From Roseateles_B sp041913905 (lineage in GTDB: Bacteria; Pseudomonadota; Gammaproteobacteria; Burkholderiales; Burkholderiaceae_C): a stretch of 64,000 nt of DNA. Position numbers and translations under genes: made by a program. Below, piece after piece: positions 18,532-27,028 of this stretch; the first letter of the stretch is position 1, and each line of letters opens with the position of its first letter. The notes below the pieces were generated by a model. That model was not told the DNA's origin. It worked only from the letters and a program-made list of their open reading frames with translations, and made no database searches. The stretch spans positions 3,729-67,728 of the forward strand of contig JAYSEK010000031.1 in NCBI GenBank assembly GCA_041913905.1. Reading direction: 5' to 3'.

Positions 18532-18987
18532 ATGAACACCACCGTCTCCCGCCGCCTTCTGTTGATCAGCTCCTTGTCCGCCGCCCTGGGCCTGAGCGCC
18601 TGTGGAGGCGGCGGCGGCAGCAGCGGCACGCCCCCTGTGACTGAGACCGTGCAGATCACCGACACGGTGATGGGCACCGGCCCGAGCGCCAGCGCCGGCA
18701 AGACCGTCACCGTGCACTACACCGGCTGGCTGTACGACGCCAAGGCGGTCGGCAACAAGGGCACCAAGATCGACAGCTCGGTGGACATTGGCCGGCCCTT
18801 CACCTTCCCGCTGGGCGCTGGCCAGGTGATCCGCGGCTGGGATCAGGGCGTGCCAGGCATGAAGGTCGGCGGCAAGCGCACCTTGGTCATTCCGCCCAGC
18901 CTGGCCTATGGCTCCGCGGGCGCTGGCAACGTGGTGCCGCCCAATGCGACGCTGGTATTCGACGTGGAGATGCTGGGCGTCCAGTAA
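18532..18987 (+). CDS. FKBP-type peptidyl-prolyl isomerase, lipoprotein
   Basis: The product is 151 residues. The signal peptide contains RR and ends in lipobox LSAC, followed by a glycine run. A single compact FKBP domain follows (about residues 40-151): VTVHYTGWLYDA, SSVDIGRPFTFPLGAGQVIRGWDQGV, GGKRTLVIPPSLAYG, and a closing VVPPNATLVFDVEMLGV. These are the normal active-site and core residues. With the divergent cyclophilin lipoprotein (213-bp gap) it forms a pair of envelope-anchored folding catalysts. Confidence 0.95.
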   Translation: MNTTVSRRLLLISSLSAALGLSACGGGGGSSGTPPVTETVQITDTVMGTGPSASAGKTVTVHYTGWLYDAKAVGNKGTKIDSSVDIGRPFTFPLGAGQVIRGWDQGVPGMKVGGKRTLVIPPSLAYGSAGAGNVVPPNATLVFDVEMLGVQ

Positions 18988-19023
18988 GGCCGCCAGCGGC
19001 GGCGAGCAGATCTACCGGAGGCC

Positions 19024-19857
19024 TCAGGCCTCGATGTTGTCGATCAGCCGCGTGCTGCCCAGCCGCGCTGCAGCCAGGGCCACCAGTGGCTGGCCCTCGG
19101 CGGGTTCGCCCAGGTCGTGCTGGCGGCGCAGCACCACGTAGTCCGGCTGCCAGCCGGCGTCGCGCAGCGATTGCATGGCCGCGGCTTCCATGGCGGGCAG
19201 GTCGCGTTCACCGGCCTGCCAGCGGGCGATCAGGGCTTTCAGGGTTCGCGACAGCAGCAGGGCGTCCGCCTTCTGCACGTCGCTGAGATAGCCATTGCGC
19301 GAGGACAGGGCCAGGCCGGCCTCGCTGCGGCAGGTCTCGCCGCCCAGGATGCGGATGGGCAGTGCCATCTGCTGCACCATGCGGCGGATCACCATCAGCT
19401 GCTGGTAGTCCTTCTTGCCGAAGACGGCCACCTGCGGCTGCACGATGTTGAAGAGCTTGGCCACCACCGTGCAGACGCCAGTGAAGAAGCCGGGGCGGAA
19501 ATGCCCCTCCAGGATGTCCGCCAGCTCGGCCGGCGGCTGGACCTTGTAGCCCTGGGCTTCCGGATACAGCTCCTTCTCCGAAGGCGCGAACACCAGGTCG
19601 CAGTCCACGCCAGCCAGCAGCTCGCAATCGCGCTCCAGGGTGCGGGGGTATTGGTCGAAGTCCTCATGCGGCGCGAACTGCAGCCGGTTCACGAAGATGC
19701 TGGCCACCACCACGCCCTGCGCACCAACGGCCTCCCGCGCCTGGCGCACCAGGGAGAGATGGCCCTCGTGCAGGTTGCCCATGGTGGGCACGAAGGCAAC
19801 GGGCCCCTGGCCCTGCAGGGCGGCGCGCAGGCCGCTGATGTCGTGGTGGATCTGCAT
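19024..19857 (-). CDS. panC: Pantothenate synthetase
   Basis: The 277-residue product joins pantoate and beta-alanine using ATP to make pantothenate for coenzyme A. Visible signatures are the nucleotide-binding PTMGNLHEGHLSLV, FVNRLQFAPHEDFDQYPRT, the KDYQQLMVIRRM segment and SSRNGYLS. Length and start (MQIHHDISGLR) are normal. panB lies 30 bp upstream on the same strand, forming a panB-panC operon. Confidence 0.97.
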   Translation of the reverse strand: MQIHHDISGLRAALQGQGPVAFVPTMGNLHEGHLSLVRQAREAVGAQGVVVASIFVNRLQFAPHEDFDQYPRTLERDCELLAGVDCDLVFAPSEKELYPEAQGYKVQPPAELADILEGHFRPGFFTGVCTVVAKLFNIVQPQVAVFGKKDYQQLMVIRRMVQQMALPIRILGGETCRSEAGLALSSRNGYLSDVQKADALLLSRTLKALIARWQAGERDLPAMEAAAMQSLRDAGWQPDYVVLRRQHDLGEPAEGQPLVALAAARLGSTRLIDNIEA

Positions 19858-19887
19858 GATGGGAGCGTTCCTGGGTCAGCCAGCGGT

Positions 19888-20697
19888 TCAGAAGCCGTGC
19901 ACGGCGTCTTCCGGGAAGGTTTGGGCCTTCACCTCGCTGACATAGCGCTGCACGGCGTCCTGCACCGAGGCGGCGCCCTGCATGAAATTCTTGACGAAGC
20001 GGGGCTTGCGGCCCGGGGTGATGTGCAGCATGTCGTGCAGCACCAGCACCTGGCCCGAACAGCCGACGCCAGCGCCGATGCCGATCACCGGAATCGGCAG
20101 GCTGCGGGTCAGCTCGGCGGCCAGGGCCGAGGGCACCATCTCCAGCACCAGCATCTGCGCGCCGGCCTCGACCAGCTCCTGCGCATGCTGGCGCAGCCGG
20201 GCGGCCGAGGCCTCGTCCCGGCCCTGCACCTTGAAACCGCCCAGGGCGGTGACGGTCTGCGGCGTGAAACCCAGGTGGGCGCAGACCGGGATGCCGCGCT
20301 CGACCAGGTAGCGCACCGCCGGCGCCGTCCAGCCACCGCCTTCGAGCTTCACCATGTGCGCGCCCGCCTTCACCAGCGCCGCGGCGCTGTGCCAGGTCTC
20401 GGCCAGGGTGCCCTGGTAGCTGCCGAAGGGGAGGTCGCCGACGATGAAGGCGTGCCTGCGGCCCCGCGCGACGCAGCGCGTGTGGTAGACCATCTCGTCC
20501 AGCTCGACCGGCGCCGTGGTGGGCTGGCCCTGCAGCACATTGCCCAGCGAGTCGCCCACCAGCATCACGTCCACGCCCGCCTCGTCCAGCAGATGGGCGA
20601 AAGCGGCGTCATAGCAGGTCAGCATGGCGATCTTCTCGCCGCTGGCATGCATGTCCAGCAGGCGCTGCAGGCTGACGGGTTTGCGCTCGGTCGTCAT
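19888..20697 (-). CDS. panB: 3-methyl-2-oxobutanoate hydroxymethyltransferase
   Basis: The 269-residue product makes ketopantoate from 2-oxoisovalerate and methylene-tetrahydrofolate, the first committed step to pantothenate. Signatures include MLTCYDAAFAHLLDEAGVDVMLVGDSLGNVLQG, TTAPVELDEMVYHTRCV, FIVGDLPFGSYQ, KLEGG and VIGIGAGVGCSGQVLVLHDML. It is the first gene of the panB-panC pair and is divergent from oxyR (126-bp gap). Confidence 0.97.
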   Translation of the reverse strand: MTTERKPVSLQRLLDMHASGEKIAMLTCYDAAFAHLLDEAGVDVMLVGDSLGNVLQGQPTTAPVELDEMVYHTRCVARGRRHAFIVGDLPFGSYQGTLAETWHSAAALVKAGAHMVKLEGGGWTAPAVRYLVERGIPVCAHLGFTPQTVTALGGFKVQGRDEASAARLRQHAQELVEAGAQMLVLEMVPSALAAELTRSLPIPVIGIGAGVGCSGQVLVLHDMLHITPGRKPRFVKNFMQGAASVQDAVQRYVSEVKAQTFPEDAVHGF

Positions 20698-20823
20698 GGC
20701 GTGAAGCCCTCACGGTTGATCACGGTTGAAAAGGCTGCGGCAGTGTAGCGGGGCGCTGCGGGTTTGCACCGAGCCCGGCAGAATGTAGGGCTCATACCCT
20801 AAGAGCTTCAGGAGATCGATAGC

Positions 20824-21744
20824 ATGACCCTCACCGAGCTCCGCTACATCGTCGCCGTGGCCCGCGAGCGCCACTTCGGCCGCGCCGCCGAAGCCTGTTT
20901 CGTGTCGCAACCCACCCTCTCGGTGGCGATCAAGAAGCTGGAGGAGGAGCTGGACGTCAAGATCTTCGAGCGCGGCGCCAGCGAAGTCAGCGTCACGCCG
21001 CTGGGCGAAGACATCGTACGGCAGGCTCAGTCGGTGATCGAGCAGGCCAGCGCCATCAAGGAAATCGCCAAGCGCGGCAAGGATCCGCTGGCCGGCGCCC
21101 TGCGCCTGGGCCTGATCTACACCATCGGCCCCTACCTGCTGCCCGAGCTGGTGCGCCACACCATCGAGCATTACCCGCAGATGCCTCTGATGCTGCAGGA
21201 GAACTTCACCGTCAAGCTGCTGGAGATGCTGCGCACCGGCGAGCTGGATTGCGCCATCATGGCCGAGCCTTTTCCCGACACCGGCCTGGCCCTGGCCCCG
21301 CTGTATGAGGAGCCCTTCGTCATCGCCGTGCCCGCCAAGCACCCGCTGGCGCAGCGCGAGTCCATCAGCGCCGAGGAGTTGAAGGCCGAGACCATGCTGC
21401 TGCTGGGCACGGGCCACTGCTTCCGCGACCATGTGCTGGAGGTCTGCCCGGAGTTCGCGCGCTTCTCCAGCGACGCCGAAGGCATACGCAAGAGCTTCGA
21501 GGGCAGCTCGCTGGAGACCATCAAGCACATGGTGGCCTCGGGCATGGGCATCACCGTCGTCCCCCTGCTCAGCGTGCCCAAGGAGCCCAGCCCCCACCTG
21601 CGCTACATCCCCTTCAGCGCGCCGGTGCCCAGCCGGCGCGTGGTGCTGGCCTGGCGTCGCACCTTCACCCGCTATGAGGCCATTGCCGCGCTGCGCAACG
21701 CGGTCTACGCCTGCCCGCTGGAAGGCGTGACGCGCCTGTCCTGA
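20824..21744 (+). CDS. oxyR: Hydrogen peroxide-sensing LysR-type regulator OxyR
   Basis: The product is 306 residues. A LysR helix-turn-helix fills residues 1-60 (MTLTELRYIVAVARERHFGR...FVSQPTLSVAIKKLEE). The effector domain has both redox cysteines at the positions known from E. coli: Cys199 in GTGHCFRDH and Cys208 in EVCPEF. Peroxide should form the 199-208 disulfide and switch the tetramer to activate peroxide-defence genes. A CAGGAG site lies 9 bp before the ATG. Possible local targets are the peroxiredoxin (26856), dps (33324) and the di-haem peroxidase homologue (15875); that is inference. Confidence 0.97.
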   Translation: MTLTELRYIVAVARERHFGRAAEACFVSQPTLSVAIKKLEEELDVKIFERGASEVSVTPLGEDIVRQAQSVIEQASAIKEIAKRGKDPLAGALRLGLIYTIGPYLLPELVRHTIEHYPQMPLMLQENFTVKLLEMLRTGELDCAIMAEPFPDTGLALAPLYEEPFVIAVPAKHPLAQRESISAEELKAETMLLLGTGHCFRDHVLEVCPEFARFSSDAEGIRKSFEGSSLETIKHMVASGMGITVVPLLSVPKEPSPHLRYIPFSAPVPSRRVVLAWRRTFTRYEAIAALRNAVYACPLEGVTRLS

Positions 21745-21832
21745 CCCTGGCGGACGGACGGCCGAACCAAGCGGCCTCGTCCTGCGCGCAAGAAGCGGGT
21801 CGCGCGCGCAGGCCCGGCCGACCAGAATGGCG

Positions 21833-21859
21833 CCATTGCCACCCTTGCCGCCCTTGCCG
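21833..21859 (+). repeat. Three 9-bp degenerate tandem repeats before the Ada-like gene
   Basis: One CCATTGCCA unit is followed by two exact CCCTTGCCG units. They end nine bases before the chosen ATG of the alkyltransferase gene and would encode Leu-Pro-Pro if translation began earlier. Confidence 0.75.
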
Positions 21860-21868
21860 CACAACGCC

Positions 21869-22774
21869 ATGGACATGCCGACGCCGACCGTTTCTCGCCA
21901 CCCGGGCACCGACGCCGGCCCGGACGCGGCGAGCATGGACCCCCAGCGCTACGCACGCGTACGCCAGGCCATCGAGACCATTGCCCGCAGCGCCCAGGCG
22001 CCCAGCCTGGAAGCGTTGGCCCAGGCCGCGGGCCAAAGCCCCTTCCACTTTCAGCGCAGCTTCGTGCAGCTGGCCGGCATCAGCCCCAAGGAACTGGGCC
22101 AGGCCCTGAGCCTGGAACGCGCCAAGAGCGCACTCCAGCAGGCCGCGCCGGTGCTGGGCGCAGCACTGGAAGCTGGCCTTTCAGGGCCCTCCCGCCTGCA
22201 TGACCTGTTTCTGAGCCTGCAAGGATTGACGCCCGGTGAGTTCAAGGCGGCAGGCGCCGGCCTGGCGGTGCAATGGACCTGCTTCGACAGCCTGCTGGGC
22301 CCGGTTTTCCTGGCCGCCACACAGCGCGGGGTGCTGCGCATGGCCTTCCTGCAGGACCAGGCCGCCGAGCAGGCACTGGCCACGGCGCAGGCCGAGCTGC
22401 CGGCCGCCCGCTGGGTGCGCGATGATGCCGGCCTGCACGAGACGGCCGCCGAGATCCAGAGGCGCCTCGGCGGTACCGCGCCCCAGCGAAGGCTCGGCCT
22501 CCTGATGAGCGGCAGCCCCTTGCGCCTGCAAGTCTGGCGCGCCTTGCTGCAAGTGCCAGAGGGCCGCATCCTCTCCTACATGCAACTCGCCCAAGCCGCT
22601 GGTGCGCCCCGCGCGGTACGCGCCGTGGCCAGCTGCGTGGCGGCCAATCCCATCGCCTACCTGATCCCCTGTCACCGGGTGATTCGCGCCAATGCGCAGT
22701 TCGGTGAATACCGCTGGGGTCCGCAGACCAAGCGGGCCCTGCTGGGCCTGGAACTGGCCCGGCACGCGTCTTGA
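21869..22774 (+). CDS. Ada-like AraC-domain/methylated-DNA-protein-cysteine methyltransferase
   Basis: The product is 301 residues from ATG 21869; ATG 21935 is an alternative. An AraC-type helix-turn-helix comes first (about residues 30-110; SLEALAQAAGQSPFHFQRSFVQLAGISPKEL), then an Ogt-type methyltransferase domain. The acceptor cysteine lies in IPCHRVI (Cys268), with RAVASCVAANP and FGEYRWG also conserved. It removes alkyl groups from O6-guanine by suicidal transfer. The N-terminal zinc domain of classical Ada, which senses methylphosphotriesters, is absent, so regulatory self-activation by that route is not expected. Confidence 0.93.
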   Translation: MDMPTPTVSRHPGTDAGPDAASMDPQRYARVRQAIETIARSAQAPSLEALAQAAGQSPFHFQRSFVQLAGISPKELGQALSLERAKSALQQAAPVLGAALEAGLSGPSRLHDLFLSLQGLTPGEFKAAGAGLAVQWTCFDSLLGPVFLAATQRGVLRMAFLQDQAAEQALATAQAELPAARWVRDDAGLHETAAEIQRRLGGTAPQRRLGLLMSGSPLRLQVWRALLQVPEGRILSYMQLAQAAGAPRAVRAVASCVAANPIAYLIPCHRVIRANAQFGEYRWGPQTKRALLGLELARHAS

Positions 22775-22932
22775 CGCCTGCCTGGCATGCGCCCCATAGA
22801 CGACTTCAAGGGTCCGCGACGGCCATGTGCCGCCCGCCGGCATGCGGATCCCGGCGGGCAGGCCTGGCCATGTAAGCAAGTGCTTGCCTTCAATGCACCC
22901 TAGGAGGTGTGCTGTGTTGCATTCGTCATCGC

Positions 22933-23190
22933 TCAGATGACTGGCACCGCACCGGAGCGCACGCGCTCATCGAACTGCGCCTGCACCAACACCCATTCTT
23001 CATAGCTGGAGTCGGACACCTCCAGGCCGTCGATGCCCTGGCGCGACAGAGGCAGGCGCAGCTGCTTGAGCGCCTCGCGGCCGCGCCGGGCCCATCGCAG
23101 GGCCTCGCCCCATGCGTCGCGGCTTCCCTGGGCGTCAAATTCGACAGTCCGGATGGCGGCGGCAGCTTGCGTAGCGGTGGCGTGGGACAT
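22933..23190 (-). CDS. Small soluble protein of unknown function, possibly SOS-regulated
   Basis: The frame stays open to 23346, but its upstream part is Gly/Pro/Ala-rich and runs into the LexA box, so I use ATG 23190 (MSHATATQAAAAIRTVEF), giving 85 residues. The product is predicted helical and hydrophilic, with Arg/Glu pairs (EALRWARRGREALKQLRLPLSRQGIDGLEVSDSSYEEW) and no membrane segment or signal peptide. I do not recognise the family. A perfect LexA-type operator lies 142 bp upstream, shared with a divergent small gene. Confidence 0.6.
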   Translation of the reverse strand: MSHATATQAAAAIRTVEFDAQGSRDAWGEALRWARRGREALKQLRLPLSRQGIDGLEVSDSSYEEWVLVQAQFDERVRSGAVPVI

Positions 23191-23332
23191 GGCGTACTCT
23201 CGTGATGCAGTGACGGCAGTGTCGAGTCCCAGGCCTGCCGTCCCCATCCCACCAAAGGAGCCCCCCTGGCCTCCCCCATCGGTGGGAGATGCATGGCGGG
23301 GCGGTTGTGCGGCACTTGCGCAGCCGACAAAA

Positions 23333-23352
23333 TACTGTACATTCATACAGTA
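23333..23352. promoter_or_regulatory. LexA/SOS box
   Basis: TACTGTACATTCATACAGTA contains CTGT-N8-ACAG, the consensus LexA operator of beta- and gammaproteobacteria, with the consensus flanking TA on both sides. It lies 33 bp before the ATG of the gene at 23386 and between two divergent small genes. Confidence 0.85.
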
Positions 23353-23385
23353 TCAAACAGGTCTTCATCGCCAAGGAGCCGCGCC

Positions 23386-23751
23386 ATGCATCTGGACCTC
23401 AACAATCCCCACAGCATCGTGGCCTGGTGGCAGGTCTACCCGGAGCGCCATGGGCCGCAGCTGAGCGCCCTGGCCCGCCTGCAGCCGCAATTCGCGGCCA
23501 GCATCCGCGAAGCCCGTCGCCTGATCGACGACGATCCGGCCTTGGCCCGGCGGCAGGCCGCTGCCCGCCGCGCCATGACGCTGCCTCAGCACTGGGTGCC
23601 CAGCCCCGAAGACCAGGAACTGGATCGGGAACTGGACCAGGAACTGGTGGACAGCGCACGGGACCAGGCGCTTGATCAGCCGCCATTCGCAGCCCGTCCT
23701 GCCAGACCCCAAGCCAGCGACACGCTGCCGGCGCCCGGATCCTGGCACTGA
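23386..23751 (+). CDS. Small protein of unknown function behind a LexA box
   Basis: The product is 121 residues. The start is well supported by an AAGGAG site at 23373-23378. The N-terminal ~60 residues (MHLDLNNPHSIVAWWQVYPE..., LARLQPQFAASIREARRLID) look like a compact helical domain. The middle has an acidic Leu/Glu/Asp repeat (PEDQELDRELDQELVDSARD) and the tail is Pro/Ala-rich and probably disordered. There is no signal peptide, membrane helix or catalytic motif. With the LexA operator 33 bp upstream it should be induced by DNA damage. Small SOS proteins in other bacteria often inhibit cell division or modulate polymerases, but nothing here shows which. Confidence 0.72.
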   Translation: MHLDLNNPHSIVAWWQVYPERHGPQLSALARLQPQFAASIREARRLIDDDPALARRQAAARRAMTLPQHWVPSPEDQELDRELDQELVDSARDQALDQPPFAARPARPQASDTLPAPGSWH

Positions 23752-23795
23752 GTTGGCGCTGCACAGGTGCTGGGGCCGGCGCCTGCCTGCGCCTG

Positions 23796-25130
23796 TCAGT
23801 AGCTGCGCGCATCGATGACCTCACGGACCGTCTGCAGCGCACGGCGCAGCTGCGGCAAATCGACGGAACCCAAGGCCAGGCGGATGGCGTGCGGCACCAG
23901 CGTGCCGGTGGCGTAAGGCTCAGCGGTGGACACCGAGATGCCGCGGCGGAGCAGGTCCATGGCCACCTGGTCGGCCCGCACGTCCTCGCCCAGGGGCAGC
24001 CAGACGAAGTAGGAGTTCGCGTGCCCCTGCCGCTTCAAAGGCCCTAGCAACTCCGCGGCCAGCTGCTGGCGCTGCCGGGCGTCTGCACGCTTTTGCGCCT
24101 CCAGGCGCTGCACGGTGCCATCCCCCAGCCAGGCGCAAGCCAAGGCACTGGTCAGCCCTGGCGTGCTCCAGCTATTGGCGCGCAGGGCGCGCTCCAGGCG
24201 CGGTATCCAGTCCTTGGGCGTCACCACAAAGCCGGACCGCAGTCCCGCAGCGACGCTCTTCGACAGGCCGCTGACATAAACCGTCAGCTCCGGCGCCAGA
24301 GCAGCCAAAGGCGGCACGGCGTCTTCAACCAGATAGGCATAGGCGCCGTCCTCGATCAGCAGGATCTCATGGCGCCTGGCCAGCGCCACCAGCTCGCGTC
24401 GCCGCTGCAGACCCATCACCCAGCCCAGCGGGTTGTGCAGGGTGGGCATGGTGTAGAACGCCCGCACGCGCCGGCGTCGGCAAGCCGCCTCCAGCTGGGC
24501 CAGATCCGGCCCAGCGCCACGCGCCGGGATCGCCAGCAGCTCAAGCCGCAGCGCCTCGGCAACCAGCTTGAATCCGGGATAGCTGAGGCTGTCCACCGCC
24601 ACCACGTCGCCCGGCTGCAAAAAAGCCAGTCCACTGAGCATCAAGCCATGCTGCGCGCCCTCCACCCACAATAGCTGCTCGCCGGCCACCGTCAGGCCGC
24701 GATCCGCCAGATGCTGCGCCGCGATCTCGCGCTCGTGCGGGCGCCCGCCCAGGGGCTGGTAGCGCAGCAGAGCTTCCAGGTCGCCGCCCAGGGCCAGCTG
24801 GCGCAGAGCGCTGCGCAGCATCTCGGCCTGACCGGGCAGGGACGGGTAGTTGAAGCTGAGATCCACCATATCGGCCGCCGAAGCCAGGAGCCCCACGCCC
24901 TGGCCCGGCGGCAGCGCCACCTCCTTGACAAAGGTGCCGCGGCCGGTTTCTCCGCTGACCAGGCCCATGGCCTGCAGTTCAGCGTAGACACGGCTGGCCG
25001 TCACCAGCGCCAGGCCCTCGCGGGCGGCCAATTGCCGGTGCGGCGGCAAGCGAGTGCCCGGCTGCAGCCGGCCTGTGCGGATGTCAGCAGCGAGTTGATC
25101 CACCAGATGTTTGTAGCGGGCGCGGGGCAT
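23796..25130 (-). CDS. MocR-type regulator (GntR HTH fused to aminotransferase-like domain)
   Basis: The product is 444 residues. A GntR winged helix is at residues 1-70 (RYKHLVDQLAADIRTGRLQPGTRLPPHRQLAAREGLALVTASRVYAEL). A fold-type I aminotransferase domain follows, with the PLP region HNPLGWVMGLQRRRELVALA, an Asp in LIEDGAY and the Schiff-base lysine in YVSGLSKSVAAGLRSG. Such proteins bind PLP and usually act only as regulators. It is divergent from an EamA exporter gene (126-bp gap), and the gap carries direct repeats, so regulation of the exporter is likely. Confidence 0.94.
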   Translation of the reverse strand: MPRARYKHLVDQLAADIRTGRLQPGTRLPPHRQLAAREGLALVTASRVYAELQAMGLVSGETGRGTFVKEVALPPGQGVGLLASAADMVDLSFNYPSLPGQAEMLRSALRQLALGGDLEALLRYQPLGGRPHEREIAAQHLADRGLTVAGEQLLWVEGAQHGLMLSGLAFLQPGDVVAVDSLSYPGFKLVAEALRLELLAIPARGAGPDLAQLEAACRRRRVRAFYTMPTLHNPLGWVMGLQRRRELVALARRHEILLIEDGAYAYLVEDAVPPLAALAPELTVYVSGLSKSVAAGLRSGFVVTPKDWIPRLERALRANSWSTPGLTSALACAWLGDGTVQRLEAQKRADARQRQQLAAELLGPLKRQGHANSYFVWLPLGEDVRADQVAMDLLRRGISVSTAEPYATGTLVPHAIRLALGSVDLPQLRRALQTVREVIDARSY

Positions 25131-25150
25131 GGGGCTGCGTGTCCTTCCGG

Positions 25151-25184
25151 TGTATCCATGACAATTTTTTGATTGTATTGATCA
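25151..25184. promoter_or_regulatory. Candidate MocR operator (direct and inverted repeats)
   Basis: The AT-rich stretch between the regulator and the exporter has two direct copies of TGTAT-N2-AT-N-A (25151 and 25174; 8 of 11 positions identical, starts 23 bp apart). Between them lies an inverted repeat, ACAAT-N6-ATTGT (25161-25176). MocR proteins typically bind spaced direct repeats. Assignment is by position and pattern only. Confidence 0.4.
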
Positions 25185-25256
25185 GCCTGCCTAGCATGCC
25201 CGTCATGTGCCGCGGTCGGGATGCCGCCCAGCACGCATCAAAGGAAGGAAGGACAC

Positions 25257-26171
25257 ATGGACAAGCAGAGACGGCCGGACGCGCAGGCGCCGCAGGGGAA
25301 GGGCTGGATCCACGGTTTCATCGGCATGCTGATCTTCAGCGGATCGCTGCCTGCCACGCGTGTCGCAGTGGCGGACTTCGACCCGGTCTTCCTGACCGTC
25401 GCGCGCGCCAGCCTGGCGGGCCTGCTGGCGCTGCTGGCGCTGTCGGTCTCGCAAACGCCCAGGCCCACGCGTGCCCAGCTGCGCGCCTTGGCGGTGGTGG
25501 CCGGCGGCGTGGTGCTGGGCTTTCCTTTGTTGACGGCCCTGGCGCTGCAGCAACTCAGTTCGGCGCATGCGCTGATGTTCCTCGGGCTGCTGCCGCTGTC
25601 CACCGCCGGCTTTGCCGTGCTGCGTGGTGGCGAGCGGCCGCGCGCCGCCTTCTGGGTTTGTGCCCTGCTGGGCAGCGGTCTGGTGGTGGGCTATGCCTTG
25701 AATCAAGGACTGGACGCCGGGCTGAGTCCGGCATCGGGCGCCTTGCTGCTGGGCGACGCGCTGATGCTGGCGGCCGTTGCGGTTTGTGGCCTGGGTTATG
25801 CCGAGGGCGCGCGGCTGGCCCGAACGCTGGGCGGCTGGCAGGTGATTTGCTGGGCCCTGGTGCTGGCCTTGCCGCTGACGGCTTCGCTGGCCCTGCTGCA
25901 GCTGCCCGCCAGCTTCAGCAGCATCCGCGGCAGCGCCTGGCTGGGCCTGGCGTATGTCAGCCTGTTCAGCATGCTGATCGGCTTCGTGTTCTGGTACCGC
26001 GGCCTGGCGCTGGGCGGCACGGCGGCCGTGGGGCAGCTGCAGTTGCTGCAGCCGCTGTTCGGCCTCGCCCTGGCGGCTTGGCTGCTGCATGAGCCCGTCA
26101 GCGCCGGCATGCTGGCGGTGACGGTCGGCGTGCTGGGCTGCGTGGCCGGCGCCCGCAGGCTGGCCGCATGA
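25257..26171 (+). CDS. EamA/DMT-family transporter
   Basis: The product is 304 residues with about ten membrane helices in two EamA repeats (first from about residue 18, GFIGMLIFSGSLPATRVAVADFDPVFLTVARASLAGLLALL; second with LLLGDALMLAAVAVCGLGYAEGARLA). The start MDKQRRPDAQ follows an AAGGAAGG site. Members of this superfamily usually export amino acids or small metabolites. The divergent MocR-type regulator suggests a substrate linked to amino acid or PLP metabolism, but the substrate is not readable from sequence. Confidence 0.93.
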   Translation: MDKQRRPDAQAPQGKGWIHGFIGMLIFSGSLPATRVAVADFDPVFLTVARASLAGLLALLALSVSQTPRPTRAQLRALAVVAGGVVLGFPLLTALALQQLSSAHALMFLGLLPLSTAGFAVLRGGERPRAAFWVCALLGSGLVVGYALNQGLDAGLSPASGALLLGDALMLAAVAVCGLGYAEGARLARTLGGWQVICWALVLALPLTASLALLQLPASFSSIRGSAWLGLAYVSLFSMLIGFVFWYRGLALGGTAAVGQLQLLQPLFGLALAAWLLHEPVSAGMLAVTVGVLGCVAGARRLAA

Positions 26172-26196
26172 GGCCCGCCTGGAGCGCTTGTCGCCG

Positions 26197-26856
26197 TCAG
26201 CGGGGCTGCTTGACGATGCGCAGATAAGGCTTGGGTGCCTTCCAGCCGGCGGGGAAGAGCGTCCTGGCGTCATCGTCAGAGACTGAGCCGGCGATGATCA
26301 CGTCCTCGCCGGGCTTCCAGTTCACCGGCGTGGCCACCTTGTGCCGGGCGGTGAGCTGCAGGGAGTCCAGCACGCGCAGGATTTCGTCGAAATTGCGGCC
26401 AGTCGTCATGGGGTAGGTCAGCATCAGCTTGATCTTCTTGTCCGGGCCGATGATGAAGACCGAACGCACGGTGGCGTTGGCGGCAGCGGTGCGCCCGTCG
26501 CAGCTGTCCCCCTCGTCGGCCGGCAGCATGTTGTAGAGCTTGGCCACGGCCAGGTCATGGTCGCCAATCATGGGATAGCGAACCTTGGCGCCTTGCGTCT
26601 CCTCGATGTCGGCTTCCCACTTCAGGTGACTGTCCACCGGGTCGACGGAGAGTCCGATCAGCTTGGCGTTGCGGCGCGCGAACTCGGGCTCGATGCGGGC
26701 CATGTAGCCCAGCTCGGTGGTGCAGACCGGGGTGAAGTCCTTGGGATGAGAGAACAGAATGGCCCAGCTGTCGCCTATCCACTGATGAAAATCGATCTCG
26801 CCCTGCGTGGTCTGGGCCCGGAAGTTCGGGGCAATGTCGTTGATGCGCAAAGACAT
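26197..26856 (-). CDS. 1-Cys peroxiredoxin (Prx6 type)
   Basis: The product is 219 residues, the length of the Prx6 group. The peroxidatic cysteine is Cys45 in HPKDFTPVCTTELG, followed by Prx6 signatures GLSVDPVDSHLKWEADIEE, YPMIGDHDLAVAKLYNML, RSVFIIGPDKKIKLMLTYPMTTGRNFDEILRVLDSLQ and a C-terminal VATPVNWKPGEDVIIAGSV arm. It reduces peroxides in the cytoplasm. The start MSLRINDIAPNF is standard and preceded by AAGGAG. OxyR is encoded about 4.5 kb away, a plausible regulator. Confidence 0.96.
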   Translation of the reverse strand: MSLRINDIAPNFRAQTTQGEIDFHQWIGDSWAILFSHPKDFTPVCTTELGYMARIEPEFARRNAKLIGLSVDPVDSHLKWEADIEETQGAKVRYPMIGDHDLAVAKLYNMLPADEGDSCDGRTAAANATVRSVFIIGPDKKIKLMLTYPMTTGRNFDEILRVLDSLQLTARHKVATPVNWKPGEDVIIAGSVSDDDARTLFPAGWKAPKPYLRIVKQPR

Positions 26857-27028
26857 GATGGCTCCTTGTCTGAGCAGAGGGAAAGGGGCTGCGCCGGCGC
26901 GGCTGCATCGGCATCCGAGCTCGCCGGTCCGCCATGGATCTTAGGCATGCGCGCCGGGCCCGGGTGACCAAGATCCCCATTGCAGACAGGGTGATGACGC
27001 GCTCGTCCAGGTGCCACCGGGGCCGCGC

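Noticed and set aside
23191..23346. Upstream extension of the minus-strand small gene to a start inside the LexA box
   Set aside because: The extension is low-complexity Gly/Pro/Ala, has no good ribosome-binding site and would place the operator inside the coding start.
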